Shown here in pieces: positions 1-8,477 of a stretch of 64,000 nt of DNA (positions are counted from its first letter, which is position 1; each line of letters begins with the position of its first letter). The stretch comes from VXNF01 sp965116465. Its GTDB lineage: Bacteria > Actinomycetota > Acidimicrobiia > Acidimicrobiales > CATQHL01. The DNA lies in contig OZ220687.1 of NCBI GenBank assembly GCA_965116465.1, positions 1,426,001-1,490,000 on the forward strand, in the 5' to 3' direction. Made by a program: the position numbers and the translations under genes. The notes under the pieces are model-generated. The model was given only the letters and a program-made list of their open reading frames with translations. It was not told the origin of the DNA and ran no database searches.

Positions 1-775
1 CGATCTCGGCGGGCAGCGAGTCACTCCCGGTGGCGACGTAGGGCGGGTTGGAGACGATCACGTCGAAGCGTCCCCGCAGCTCCGGAGGCAGCGCCTCGTA
101 CCAGGAGCCCTCCGCCAGGCGCACCCGCTGAGCCGGCCGGCCCAGACCGGCCAGGTTGGCGCTCGCCACCGCCAGCGCCGCCGCCGACACATCGGTACAG
201 ATGACCTCGACATCCAAACACTCGGCGGCCAGCGACAACCCGATCGCCCCCGAGCCACACCCCAGGTCGGCGGCCAGCAAGGCAGGCGCTCGCTGAGTGA
301 CCGCAGACGGAGGGGGCGGGGCGGGGAGCCGGGCCGCGGCGACTCTCGCCTGCGTGGAGGAGCGGAGCGTCACCCCGCCCCGACCACCGGGCGTGCCACC
401 GTCCCCGGGCTGCAACTCGGCGGCTCGGCGCTGGAGTTCGTCGAGGGCCCGGCCGGCGACGGCCTCGGTCTCGGGGCGGGGGATCAGAACCCGCGGGTCG
501 ACGAACAGGTCGAGGGTGCGGAAACCCCAGGAGCCCACTACGTACTGGAGCGGCTCGCCGGCGGTGCGGCGTGCCAGCATCGAATCGAACGAAGCCACGC
601 CCCGCCGGGTGGCGGGCCGGTCCAACTCGCGGTGCCAGGCGGCGTCATCACAGCCGGCCGCAGCCACCACGATGCGCCGGGCCTCGACGGCGGCGGAGTC
701 CAGCCCGGCGTCCGCCAGGCGCTCCGTGGCCTCCTCCAGCAGTTCGCGCCACAGCACGAGCCCGCCGGTGCTCAT
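1..775 (-). CDS. prmC: Peptide chain release factor N5-glutamine methyltransferase, C-terminus cut by window edge
   Basis: Methylates the glutamine of the GGQ motif of release factors in the cytoplasm, using S-adenosylmethionine. The reading frame starts at an ATG (MSTGGLVLWRELL) and holds the typical N-terminal helical domain (PLQYVVGSWGF), the IPRPETE segment, the SAM site ADLGCGSGAIGLSLA and the catalytic NPPY near the window edge; the rest lies beyond base 1. It follows prfA, its usual partner and substrate gene. Oddity: about 40 residues (roughly 118-160) rich in Gly, Arg, Ala and Pro separate the IPRPETE region from the SAM motif. This stretch coincides with a dispersed repeat (family C). 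Frame and motifs are seen directly; function follows the family. Confidence 0.93.
   Translation of the reverse strand, partial: MSTGGLVLWRELLEEATERLADAGLDSAAVEARRIVVAAAGCDDAAWHRELDRPATRRGVASFDSMLARRTAGEPLQYVVGSWGFRTLDLFVDPRVLIPRPETEAVAGRALDELQRRAAELQPGDGGTPGGRGGVTLRSSTQARVAAARLPAPPPPSAVTQRAPALLAADLGCGSGAIGLSLAAECLDVEVICTDVSAAALAVASANLAGLGRPAQRVRLAEGSWYEALPPELRGRFDVIVSNPPYVATGSDSLPAEI
303..384 (-). repeat. Family C dispersed repeat inside prmC
   Basis: On the minus strand this matches the C repeat in hom (7554-7648) over most of its length: GGGGTGxCGCTCxGCTCC, then a GCAGGCGA core, then GTCGCxGC and a C-rich arm ending CCCCCTCCGT. It is in frame with prmC and adds about 30-40 residues. Diverged but recognisable. 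Confidence 0.7.
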
Positions 776-834
776 GAGGTCACCGGGAAACCGCCGCGTG
801 GTCGCCGGCGGGAGCGGGCGGAGCCGCCGGGCAG

Positions 835-860
835 TGGATTCCGGCCTCCGCCGGAATGAC
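835..860 (+). repeat. Family A palindromic repeat, copy 1
   Basis: Short inverted repeat ATTCCGGC-CTCC-GCCGGAAT with flanking TGG and GAC, between prmC and prfA. It is one of at least five copies in the window. One frame of this element type gives the peptide VIPAKAGIQ, a common artefact in annotations of genomes that carry it. Confidence 0.85.
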
Positions 861-949
861 CAAGACGAGGGTGGGGGACGCCGGGGGCGAAGTCCGGATC
901 GATTACGCAGGCGAGAGGCGGACTCGCCACCGGCGGCGCCCGCCCGGGC
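861..949 (+). repeat. Family B dispersed repeat, copy 1, flanked by two A repeats
   Basis: About 90 bp running from GAGGGTGGGGGACGCC through GTCCGGATCGATTACG to CACCGGCGGCGCCCGCCC. It is nearly identical to copies after tRNA-Arg (12812-12917) and downstream of etfA (23022-23140). Here an A repeat bounds it on each side, giving an A-B-A composite. Confidence 0.85.
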
Positions 950-975
950 TGGATTCCGGCCTTCGCCGGAATGAC
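950..975 (+). repeat. Family A palindromic repeat, copy 2
   Basis: TGGATTCCGGC-CTTC-GCCGGAATGAC, a direct-orientation copy of the A element at 835, ending the A-B-A composite just downstream of prfA. Confidence 0.85.
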
Positions 976-1010
976 GAATCGGGTGGTCCGCAGCATCTCC
1001 CGGCGGTGGC

Positions 1011-2093
1011 TCAGGGGGCGGCTGCGGCCAGGGCCTGCTCGCGGTCGTGGCGGGCCAGCGCCTCGATGATCTCGTCGAGGTCGCCCGCCAGAACCCGGTC
1101 CAGCTTGTAGAGGGTGAGTCCGATGCGGTGATCGGTGACCCGGTTCTCCTTGTAGTTGTAGGTGCGGATCTTCTCCGAGCGCCCGCCCCGGCCGATCTGG
1201 CTGCGCCGCTGGTCGGAGGCCTCGGCGGCGGCCCGCTCCTGCTCCAGGCGCAGCAGCCGGGCCCGCAGCACCTGCAGCGCCTTGTTGCGGTTCTGCAGCT
1301 GGCTCTTCTCGTCCTGCATGCTCACCACCAGGCCGGTGGGCTTGTGGGTGACCCGCACGGCCGAATCGGTGGTGTTGACCGACTGGCCGCCCGGACCGGA
1401 GGAGCGGAACACGCTGATCTGCAGGTCGGCCTCGTCGATCTGCACCTCCACCTCGTCGGCCTCCGCCAGCACCGACACCGTCGCCGAGGAGGTGTGGATG
1501 CGCCCCTGCGACTCGGTCTCGGGCACCCGCTGCACCCGGTGCGGGCCGCCCTCGAAGCGCAGCCGCCGCCACACCTCCTCGCCGGCGACCGTGAACGCCA
1601 CATTGGTGATGCCGCCCAGGTCGGAGGCCTGCGAGCCCAGCACATCCACCTTCCAGCCCTGCCGCTCGGCGTAGGCCAGGTACATCTCGAAGAGCTCCCG
1701 GGCGAAGAGGTTCGCCTCCTCACCACCCTCGGCGCCGCGGATCTCCACGATGACGTCCTTGCCGTCGTTGGGGTCGCGGGGCGCCAGCAGTTCGGTGAGC
1801 TGCTCCTCCAGGGCGGCGATGCGCTCGGTGGCCTCGGCGGCGTCGGCCAGCAGCGACTCGGCCTCGACGGGGGTGGCCTCGCCGAGCAGTTCGGCGGCCG
1901 CGTCCCGGTCGTCGATCGCCACCCGCAGGGCGCCGACGCGGTCGGTGATCTCCGTCAGCTGCTTGTAGCGGCGGGTGACCTGGCGGAAGGCGTTCCGGTC
2001 ACGGGCCAGGTCGCCGGCGGCGAGGCGCGCCTCCAACTCGGCGCGCTCGGCGGCCAGCGCCTCGAGGCGCTCGGAATCAGGATCGATGCTCAT
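1011..2093 (-). CDS. prfA: Peptide chain release factor 1
   Basis: Recognises UAA and UAG in the ribosomal A site and triggers peptidyl-tRNA hydrolysis. At 360 residues it is the normal RF1 length. The tripeptide PET in RVPETESQGRIHTS matches the RF1 PxT anticodon-like position (near residue 190), and the universal GPGGQ lies near residue 234. The ATG start gives MSIDPDSERLEAL, a typical RF1 N-terminus. It sits between rpmE and prmC, probably in one transcript from rho. A repeats lie in the spacers on both sides. Identification is firm. Confidence 0.97.
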   Translation of the reverse strand: MSIDPDSERLEALAAERAELEARLAAGDLARDRNAFRQVTRRYKQLTEITDRVGALRVAIDDRDAAAELLGEATPVEAESLLADAAEATERIAALEEQLTELLAPRDPNDGKDVIVEIRGAEGGEEANLFARELFEMYLAYAERQGWKVDVLGSQASDLGGITNVAFTVAGEEVWRRLRFEGGPHRVQRVPETESQGRIHTSSATVSVLAEADEVEVQIDEADLQISVFRSSGPGGQSVNTTDSAVRVTHKPTGLVVSMQDEKSQLQNRNKALQVLRARLLRLEQERAAAEASDQRRSQIGRGGRSEKIRTYNYKENRVTDHRIGLTLYKLDRVLAGDLDEIIEALARHDREQALAAAAP

Positions 2094-2119
2094 CGGCCTG
2101 CAGCCCGATCGCAGTGCAT

Positions 2120-2147
2120 TGAATTCCGGCCTGCGCCGGAATGACGA
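2120..2147 (+). repeat. Family A palindromic repeat, copy 3
   Basis: GAATTCCGGC-CTGC-GCCGGAATGACG in the rpmE-prfA spacer, inside a presumed operon and therefore likely transcribed as an RNA hairpin. Confidence 0.8.
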
Positions 2148-2180
2148 TGAGGCGGGACTGCCGAAGTTCCCGGCACTCCC

Positions 2181-2435
2181 CTATTTGCGGTCGCGCCTGC
2201 CGTAGCGCCGCTCGAAGCGCTCGACCCGCCCGGCGGTGTCGACGATGGTCATCGTGCCGGTGAAGAACGGGTGGCTGGCGCTGGAGATCTCCACCTTCGC
2301 CAGGGGGTAGGTGTTGCCGTCGGTCCACTCGACGGTGTCGGTGGTGCCGATCGTGGACCGGGTGAGGAACATCTCGCCCGACGACGTGTCCTGGAACACG
2401 ACGGGCCGGTAGGTGGGATGGATGTCGGGTTTCAT
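2181..2435 (-). CDS. rpmE: 50S ribosomal protein L31, zinc-independent form
   Basis: Large-subunit protein of 84 residues beginning MKPDIHPTYRPVVF and carrying the family core TYPLAKVEISSASHPFFTG. It has no cysteines, so it is the zinc-free form, equivalent to type B in organisms that have both. It lies 30 bp after rho and before prfA, the classic actinobacterial rho-rpmE-prfA order. The ATG start agrees with the family N-terminus. If a cysteine-bearing paralogue exists elsewhere, zinc-dependent switching would be expected; that cannot be judged here. Confidence 0.95.
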   Translation of the reverse strand: MKPDIHPTYRPVVFQDTSSGEMFLTRSTIGTTDTVEWTDGNTYPLAKVEISSASHPFFTGTMTIVDTAGRVERFERRYGRRDRK

Positions 2436-2465
2436 GCGCTCGGCTCCTCTCTGCGGGCGGACTGC

Positions 2466-4217
2466 TCAGCCGCCCATCGGCCCGCGGGCCACTTCCTCCA
2501 GGAAGGCGTCGTTGTCGGGGAAAGTCTTCAGCCGATCGATCAGCAATTCCAACCCGGCCGCGCCGTTGCCGTGATCGCTGGCCAGGCCCGACAGCACCCG
2601 GCGCAGCTTCCAGACCTGCTGCAACTGCTTGCGCTCGAAGAGCAGCTCCTCGTGGCGGGTGGAACTGGCGTCCACGTCGATGGCCGGATAGATGCGGCGC
2701 TCGGCGGTGCGCCTGTCCAGGCGCAACTCCATGTTGCCGGTGCCCTTGAACTCCTCGAAGATGACCTCGTCCATCTTCGAGCCGGTCTCCACGAGCGCCG
2801 TGGCCAGGATGGTGAGCGAGCCGCCCTCCTCCATGTTGCGGGCCGCGCCGAAGAACTTCTTCGGCGGGTACAGGGCGCCGGAGTCCACGCCGCCGGACAT
2901 GATGCGACCCGTGGCGGGCGCCGCCAGGTTGTAGGCGCGGGCCAGGCGGGTGATGCCGTCCAGCATGATGACGACGTCCTCGCCGACCTCGGTCATGCGC
3001 TTGGCGCGCTCGATGGTCAACTCGGCAACGTGGGTGTGCTCCTCGGCGGGGCGGTCGAAGGTGGAGGCCGCCACCTCGCCACGCAGCAGCCAGCGCCGCA
3101 TGTCGGTGACCTCCTCGGGGCGCTCGTCCACGAGCAGCACGATGAGGCGGACCTCGGGGTTGTTGACCTCGATGGAGCGGGCGATCTCCTTCATGATCGT
3201 GGTCTTGCCGGCCTTCGGCGGCGAGACGATGAGACCGCGCTGGCCCTTGCCGATGGGCGAGATGAGGTCGATGATGCGGGTCGTCATGTTGCCCCGGTCG
3301 CCTTCGCGCTCCAGGCGCAGCTTCTGGTCGGGGAACAGCGGGGTGAGATCCTCGAAGTGGGGGCGTCTACGGCACTCCTCGGGTGCCTTGCCGTTGATGG
3401 CGTCCAGCCGCAGCAGCGCAGGGTTCTTCTCGCTGCGGTTGGCCGGGCGGGAGCCGCCGCTGATGTGGTCGCCCTTGCGCAGACCGAACTGGCGGACCTG
3501 CTTGACCGACACGTAGACGTCCTCACGGCTGGGCAGGTGGCCGTTGAGGCGCAGGAAGCCGTACCCCTCGTCCCGCAGGTCGAGATAGCCGGAGACCTCC
3601 ACCGGCTCACCCTCCCAGGGCTCCTCCTCGACGCGGCCGCGACCCCGGCGGCGCCGGCGGTTGGCGTAGTCGGTGGGTCCGTCGTCCCAGCGGCCGCGCT
3701 CGCCGTCGGGGCGGTCGCCGCGCTCGGAGCGCTCGGAGCGCTCCGCGGTCGCCGTGGCGCTGCGGCCCTCGCCGCCGGCCCGCTGGCGACCCTCGGCGGC
3801 CTGGCGCCGCTGATCGCCCTGGCGCCGCTCGCCGCCCTCGGCACGGCCGGCGGGCTGCCGGCGGCTCTCGGCGGCCTCGGCCTCGGCGCCGGGCTCGGAT
3901 CCGTTGGACGGCCCGGGGCGGGCAGCGGCCTCGGCGCCTTCGCCGTCGGCCACTTCGGCCGCCTCGGCGGCCTCGCCGTCATCGGGCGCGGCTGCCTCCG
4001 CGCCGTCGGACGCCTCGACCACCTCGGTGGCGGCGCCGGCGCCGGAGGGGGTCGCCTCGGCGCCGAATCCGGCCAGCTCGACGATCATGTCGACCAGCTC
4101 GGCCTTGCGACTCTTCTGCGACGGGCGCCCGCCCATCGCGGTGGCGATATCGATCAGTTCGGCGCGGCTCTTGGCCTCGAACAGGCTTCGTTGCGCCTCG
4201 ACGGTCTCGGTACTCAC
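2466..4217 (-). CDS. rho: Transcription termination factor Rho with long basic/acidic N-terminal insert
   Basis: Hexameric RNA-dependent ATPase/helicase that ends transcription. The 583 residues greatly exceed the 419 of the E. coli protein. The N-terminal Rho domain (ALFEAKSRAELIDIA) is followed by about 130 residues of low complexity rich in Ala, Glu, Gly and Arg, as in other actinobacterial Rho proteins. Then come the cold-shock-like RNA-binding domain (SGYLDLRDEGYGFLR) and the ATPase core with Walker A SPPKAGKTT near residue 332 and LIVLLVDERPEEV. The insert is expected to add RNA binding. It leads the rho-rpmE-prfA-prmC group. Confidence 0.97.
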   Translation of the reverse strand: MSTETVEAQRSLFEAKSRAELIDIATAMGGRPSQKSRKAELVDMIVELAGFGAEATPSGAGAATEVVEASDGAEAAAPDDGEAAEAAEVADGEGAEAAARPGPSNGSEPGAEAEAAESRRQPAGRAEGGERRQGDQRRQAAEGRQRAGGEGRSATATAERSERSERGDRPDGERGRWDDGPTDYANRRRRRGRGRVEEEPWEGEPVEVSGYLDLRDEGYGFLRLNGHLPSREDVYVSVKQVRQFGLRKGDHISGGSRPANRSEKNPALLRLDAINGKAPEECRRRPHFEDLTPLFPDQKLRLEREGDRGNMTTRIIDLISPIGKGQRGLIVSPPKAGKTTIMKEIARSIEVNNPEVRLIVLLVDERPEEVTDMRRWLLRGEVAASTFDRPAEEHTHVAELTIERAKRMTEVGEDVVIMLDGITRLARAYNLAAPATGRIMSGGVDSGALYPPKKFFGAARNMEEGGSLTILATALVETGSKMDEVIFEEFKGTGNMELRLDRRTAERRIYPAIDVDASSTRHEELLFERKQLQQVWKLRRVLSGLASDHGNGAAGLELLIDRLKTFPDNDAFLEEVARGPMGG

Positions 4218-4460
4218 CTCAACCTCACTTCCACAGGCCGGCTCAGTAACCGGCTCGTCTTCACGCCCAGATCAGGAACTGGCGACGGGGAGCCCCGGTG
4301 CGACCTTGGCGGTGGCTGCCGCTGTGCGTGCACGATGCACTCACTAAGCATTTTGGGGCACTCACCGAACCTTCGGGCTGCGACTGCTTGCCGAAGGCGA
4401 AGCCCAGCGTAACCGCCCCGCGCGAAGGCCACAACCTGCCTCGGCGCGGGGCCGGCGACC
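4218..4460 (-). promoter_or_regulatory. Leader region upstream of rho
   Basis: This 243-bp gap lies between the end of the phosphoglycerate-mutase-like gene and rho, and would have to hold any dedicated rho promoter. A small inverted repeat GTGCA-CGA-TGCAC lies at about 4327-4339. I see no convincing -35/-10 pair and no intrinsic terminator with a T run. Rho genes are often autoregulated through their leaders, but nothing here proves it. Confidence 0.3.
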
Positions 4461-5600
4461 TCAGCGGCGCAGCAACTCCCCCATCAGGCTGTGACCGGCC
4501 ACCACCGGGGCGCCCGCCGTCGCCGCCTCGGTGTAGGAACCGCCGGGCCCGTCGATCTGCGAATCCACCAGGACGAACGGCACCGGATCGGCGGTGTGGG
4601 TGCGCAACACCAGCGGCGTGGCATGGTCGGGCAGCAGCAGCAGCCGCCACGGACCGAGCTCGTCGAGCCCCGCCACCAGGTCGGTGAGGATCCGCCGGTC
4701 CCAGTTCTCGAGGCTGCGCACCTTCTCGTCCACGTCGCCGGCGTGGCCGGCCTCGTCGCTGGCCTCCACGTGGATCACGAACAGGTCGGCGCCGGCCTCG
4801 AGGCCCGCCAGGGCGGCGTCGCGCTTGCCCTCGTAGTTGGTGTCGTACCAGGCCGTGGCACCGGGCACGGTGACCACGTCCATGTTGGTGAGGACACCCA
4901 GCCCCCGCACCAGGTCGACGGCACTGACCAGCCCGGCGGAGCGGCCGTAGCGGTCGGCGAAGGAGGGCATCTCCGGGTTCCGGCCCTGGCCCCACAACCA
5001 GATCTGGGTCGCCTCCAGGTCGAAGCGGCTCAGCACGTCACGCGAGGCCTCCATCAGCGACCGGAGCCGCGGTGCCGCCGGACCCGTCGGCAGCGCCGCC
5101 TCCTGGCCGATGATGTCGTGCGGGGGGACGCAGTCCGCTTCGGCCCAGGCAGCGGGAGCGACCATGATGTGGCGGTACTGGACACCGGCGTGGAACGAGA
5201 CCTCGCCGCCCAGTTCGGCCTGCAGGGCGCTGATCACGCCGGCTGCCTCGCCGGTCGACGGGTGCCCGCCGGCGAAGTCCACCATCGTGCCGCCGGCGAC
5301 GGTGGCGAGATTGCAGCGATACGCCACCTGATCGCCGGCGAGGTGCAGCCCCATGGCGGCGGCCTCGATGGACGCCCGGCCGCTGTGGTACCGCGCCGGG
5401 TCGTAACCCAGGATCGACATGTTGCCCACGTCGCTGCCGGCCGGCAGGCCCTCGGGGATCACCCGGGCACGCCCCAGGGTGCCCCGGGCCGCCAGGCTCG
5501 CCAGCGTCGGCATGTGCGCCACCTCCAGAGGGGTGCGGCCCTCGAGGGCGGGCACCGGCTCGTCGGCGCAGCCGTCGGGGATGCAGACCACGTACTTCAC
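4461..5600 (-). CDS. Phosphoglycerate-mutase-like metalloenzyme, probable homoserine kinase
   Basis: A 379-residue member of the alkaline-phosphatase-type, archaeal-like cofactor-independent phosphoglycerate mutase family. Motifs are CIPDGCADEP at the N-terminus, the serine region GSDVGNMSILGYDP, and metal-ligand segments HVEASDEAGHAGD and LPDHATP. A subgroup of this family (the TIGR02535 type) is proposed to be a homoserine kinase in genomes lacking ThrB. Its place 13 bp after thrC and behind hom, with no thrB in the window, fits that role better than glycolysis. The GTG start (VKYVVCIPDG) is chosen because an upstream extension in frame shows no family similarity and would overlap thrC. The fold is sure; the substrate is inferred. 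Confidence 0.8.
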   Translation of the reverse strand: MKYVVCIPDGCADEPVPALEGRTPLEVAHMPTLASLAARGTLGRARVIPEGLPAGSDVGNMSILGYDPARYHSGRASIEAAAMGLHLAGDQVAYRCNLATVAGGTMVDFAGGHPSTGEAAGVISALQAELGGEVSFHAGVQYRHIMVAPAAWAEADCVPPHDIIGQEAALPTGPAAPRLRSLMEASRDVLSRFDLEATQIWLWGQGRNPEMPSFADRYGRSAGLVSAVDLVRGLGVLTNMDVVTVPGATAWYDTNYEGKRDAALAGLEAGADLFVIHVEASDEAGHAGDVDEKVRSLENWDRRILTDLVAGLDELGPWRLLLLPDHATPLVLRTHTADPVPFVLVDSQIDGPGGSYTEAATAGAPVVAGHSLMGELLRR

Positions 5601-5613
5601 GCCGGCCCCCCGC

Positions 5614-7041
5614 TCACCGATCACCGTCGACGCGGGTGTGCGCCGCCACGTAGCGCTGCACCGCCCCGAGATCGTTGTCGAGCATGGCGCAGCGCTCCGG
5701 GCGCTCGGCCAGGTCGGCGAGCCGCTCGGGCAGCGCGGGACGCCGCCCGCACGCCGCCTCCACGGCGTCGGGGAACTTCGCCGGGTGCGCCGTGGCGAGC
5801 ACCACCATCGGCACATCCGGGTGGCGCCGGGAGGCCGCCGCCGCTCCCACGCCGACCGCCGTGTGCGGATCGATCATCATCCCCGTGCGGCGGTGCACGT
5901 CGCCGATGACCGACAGCGTCGCGGCCTCGTCGACCCGCGCCCCGGACCACAGGGGCGCCAGCCCGGCGGCCGCCGGCGGCGGCAGGTCGGCCTCGCCGCT
6001 GGCACGGAAACCCTCCAGGAGCGCCGCGGTGGCGGCGCCGTCGCGTCCCAGCAACTCGAACAGCAGGCGCTCCAGATTGGACGACACCTGGATGTCCATG
6101 CTGGGCGACATCGTGGGGACCACCTCGCGGATCTCCAGGTGGGCCGAGGCGAAGAACCGCGTGAGGATGTCGTTGGTGTTGCTGCCCACCACGAGCTGCG
6201 ACACGTCGAGGCCCATGCGGTGCGCCGCGTAGCCGGCGTACACGTTGCCGAAATTCCCCGTCGGCACCGCGAAGCCCACCGGCCGACCGTTCCCGGAGCT
6301 CCCGCCCAGGACCTGCGCCGCCACCACGTAGTACACGATCTGGGCCATCACCCGGGCGAAATTGATGGAGTTCACCGCCGCCAGACGGTGGCGGCGGCGG
6401 AAGGCCTCGTCGGCGAACATGGCCTTCACGAGGTCCTGGCAGTCGTCGAAGCTGCCTTCGACGGCGATGTTGTGCACGTTCGACGACGGCACCGTCGTCA
6501 TCTGACGGCGCTGCACCTCGGTGACCCGGCCGTGCGGGTGCAGCACGAAGATGTCGAGGGAGTCGCGGTCGCGGCAGGCCTCGATGGCCGCCGAGCCGGT
6601 GTCGCCGGAGGTCGCCCCCACGATGGTGACCCGCTCGCCGCGCCTGGCCAGCTCGTGGTCGAACAGCCGGCCCACCAACTGCAGGGCGATGTCCTTGAAC
6701 GCCAGGGTCGGCCCGTGGAACAGCTCCATGAGCCACAGGCCCTCGTCCTCGTCGAGAGGGACGAGGGGGGCGACGTCGGGGTGGTCGAACGTGGCGTAGG
6801 CGTCGGCAGTGAGCGCCTCGAACGCTTCCCGTTCGATCTGGCCCTCCACGAACGGCCACATGACCTCTGTGGCGGTCCTGGCATAGTCCGATGGCGGGGG
6901 TCCGGGTGGGGGCTCTGCGGACAGGGCCGGCCATCGCTCGGGGACGTAGAGGCCTCCGTCGGTGGCGAGGCCGGCGAGCAGGACGTCGGCGAAGGCCAGT
7001 TCGGGGGCTCGGCCGCGGGTGGAGACGTAGCGGAGGCTCAT
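5614..7041 (-). CDS. thrC: Threonine synthase
   Basis: PLP enzyme converting O-phosphohomoserine to threonine. The 475 residues and the N-terminus MSLRYVSTRGRAPELAF indicate the longer class of threonine synthase found in E. coli and yeast. The PLP lysine is in GPTLAFKDIALQ (about residue 117), and the phosphate-binding loop is near GATSGDTGSAAIEA. The ATG overlaps the hom stop in an ATGA arrangement, so translation is coupled. The downstream phosphoglycerate-mutase-like gene would supply its substrate. No attenuator or leader peptide was found upstream of hom. Confidence 0.95.
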   Translation of the reverse strand: MSLRYVSTRGRAPELAFADVLLAGLATDGGLYVPERWPALSAEPPPGPPPSDYARTATEVMWPFVEGQIEREAFEALTADAYATFDHPDVAPLVPLDEDEGLWLMELFHGPTLAFKDIALQLVGRLFDHELARRGERVTIVGATSGDTGSAAIEACRDRDSLDIFVLHPHGRVTEVQRRQMTTVPSSNVHNIAVEGSFDDCQDLVKAMFADEAFRRRHRLAAVNSINFARVMAQIVYYVVAAQVLGGSSGNGRPVGFAVPTGNFGNVYAGYAAHRMGLDVSQLVVGSNTNDILTRFFASAHLEIREVVPTMSPSMDIQVSSNLERLLFELLGRDGAATAALLEGFRASGEADLPPPAAAGLAPLWSGARVDEAATLSVIGDVHRRTGMMIDPHTAVGVGAAAASRRHPDVPMVVLATAHPAKFPDAVEAACGRRPALPERLADLAERPERCAMLDNDLGAVQRYVAAHTRVDGDR

Positions 7042-8477
7042 TCGTCGGCGATGACCCGCAGCACGCTCCCCACCTGGCGGACCGCTTCGAGGTGGCGCAG
7101 GTCGTCGAGCGTCGCCCGCATGTCGCTCTCGCAGGCCACGTGGGTGATGAAGATGATGCGGGCCTGGTCGCCGAGGCCCTCCTGCTCCATGGAGCGGATC
7201 GACACGCCGTGCCGGCCGAACACCCCGGCCACCGCGGCCAGCACGCCCGGGCGGTCGATCACTTCCAGCGCCAGGTAGTAGGCGGTGCGGAGCTCGCCGA
7301 TGGGGTGGATGCGGGCCGGGGCGGTGGGGGCCGGCCCGGTGGCGGCGCCCCGGCGGAGGTTGGCGGCGGCGTCGATGAGGTCGCCGAGGACCGCCGAGGC
7401 GGTGGGGCGACCGCCGGCGCCGCGGCCGTAGAGCATCAGCTCGCCGCAGGCGTCGCCCTCCACGAACACGGCGTTGAAGCTGTCGCGCACCGAGGCCAGC
7501 GGGTGGTCCTCCGGCACCATCGCCGGATGCACCCGCACGGCGACCGTCGGTGGCGGGCCCGGGGCAGCGGCCGGGGTGCCGCTCTGCTCCTCCGACGCAG
7601 GCGAAGAGTCGTCGCAGCCCGGCCCCCCGGCCCCTCCCCCTCCGTTCTGTGCGCCGCCGTCGACGCGCTCGGCGATGGCGAGGAGCTTGATGACGTGGCC
7701 CAGGCGGCGGGCGAAGGTGATGTCGCCGGCGCTGAGGGTGCTGATGCCCTCGCAGTGCACGTCGGCGGCGGTGACCTCGGCGCCGAAGACGATGGCGGCC
7801 ATGATGGCGGCCTTGGCGGCGGCGTCGTGGCCCTCCACGTCGGCGCGGGGGTCGGCCTCGGCGTAGCCCAGGGCCTGCGCCTCGGCGAGGGCGTCCACGT
7901 AGGTGGACCCGCCGGTGGTCATGCGGCTGAGGATGTAGTTGGTGGTGCCGTTGACGATGCCCATGATGCGACGCACCGACTCACCGGCCAGGGACTCCCG
8001 CAGAGCCCGCACCAGCGGGATGGCGCCGCCCACCGCCGCCTCGAACAGCAGGTCCACGCCGGCGGCGCGGGCCGCGGCGAACAGTTCGGCGCCGTGGGCG
8101 GCGATGACCTCCTTGTTGGCCGTGACCACGGGCTTGCCGGCCGCCATGGCCGCCAGCAGCAGCTCCCGGGCGGGATCGAGGCCGCCGATGAGCTCCACCA
8201 CGACGTCGACCTCGGGATGGGCCACCACCGCGGCGGCGTCACCGGTGAGCAGTCCCGCCGGCACGCCGGGGCGCTCACGCTCCGGCGAGCGGACCGCCAC
8301 GGCCACGGGCACCAGTTCGGTGCCGCAGCGGGCGGCGATCTCGGCCCGCCGCTCGCCCAGCAGTCCCACGAGCGCGGCGCCGACCGTGCCGCCACCCAGG
8401 ATGCCCACGCCGACCCGCGCCGGGTCGGAGGCGGCCGCGGGCGCGGCGCCGGACGCAGCAGAAGGGGGAGGAACCAT
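7038..8477 (-). CDS. hom: Homoserine dehydrogenase with ACT domain and a repeat-derived insertion
   Basis: Reduces aspartate semialdehyde to homoserine. The NAD(P)-binding loop is VGILGGGTVGAALVG (residues about 24-38), the catalytic region is NGTTNYILSRM through VEGHDAAAKAAIMA, and the C-terminal ACT domain (VIDRPGVLAAVAGVFGRHG) suggests threonine feedback. Oddity: between LAIAERV and VAVRVHPAMVP, usually a few residues apart, lie about 35 Gly/Pro/Ser/Glu residues that coincide with a family C repeat. The ATG at MVPPPSAASG is taken as start; a GTG nine bases upstream is an equal alternative. It overlaps thrC by four bases. Confidence 0.93.
   Translation of the reverse strand: MVPPPSAASGAAPAAASDPARVGVGILGGGTVGAALVGLLGERRAEIAARCGTELVPVAVAVRSPERERPGVPAGLLTGDAAAVVAHPEVDVVVELIGGLDPARELLLAAMAAGKPVVTANKEVIAAHGAELFAAARAAGVDLLFEAAVGGAIPLVRALRESLAGESVRRIMGIVNGTTNYILSRMTTGGSTYVDALAEAQALGYAEADPRADVEGHDAAAKAAIMAAIVFGAEVTAADVHCEGISTLSAGDITFARRLGHVIKLLAIAERVDGGAQNGGGGAGGPGCDDSSPASEEQSGTPAAAPGPPPTVAVRVHPAMVPEDHPLASVRDSFNAVFVEGDACGELMLYGRGAGGRPTASAVLGDLIDAAANLRRGAATGPAPTAPARIHPIGELRTAYYLALEVIDRPGVLAAVAGVFGRHGVSIRSMEQEGLGDQARIIFITHVACESDMRATLDDLRHLEAVRQVGSVLRVIADE
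7554..7648 (+). repeat. Family C dispersed repeat inside hom
   Basis: Reads GCCGGGGTGCCGCTCTGCTC, a GACGCAGGCGAAGAG core, then GTCGCAGCCCGGCCCCCCGG and a C-rich arm. The outer arms are imperfectly complementary. It runs antisense to hom, whereas the prmC copy runs in the sense direction, so both strands of the element are open to translation. Confidence 0.85.

Noticed and set aside
2271..4412. Very long open frame on the plus strand opposite rho
   Set aside because: It is a high-G+C shadow: the minus-strand frame carries all Rho motifs, and the opposite protein is a low-complexity Gly/Ala/Leu sequence.
4461..5600. Glycolytic phosphoglycerate mutase
   Set aside because: Family membership allows it, but placement with hom and thrC and lack of thrB nearby favour homoserine kinase; left as probable, not excluded biochemically.
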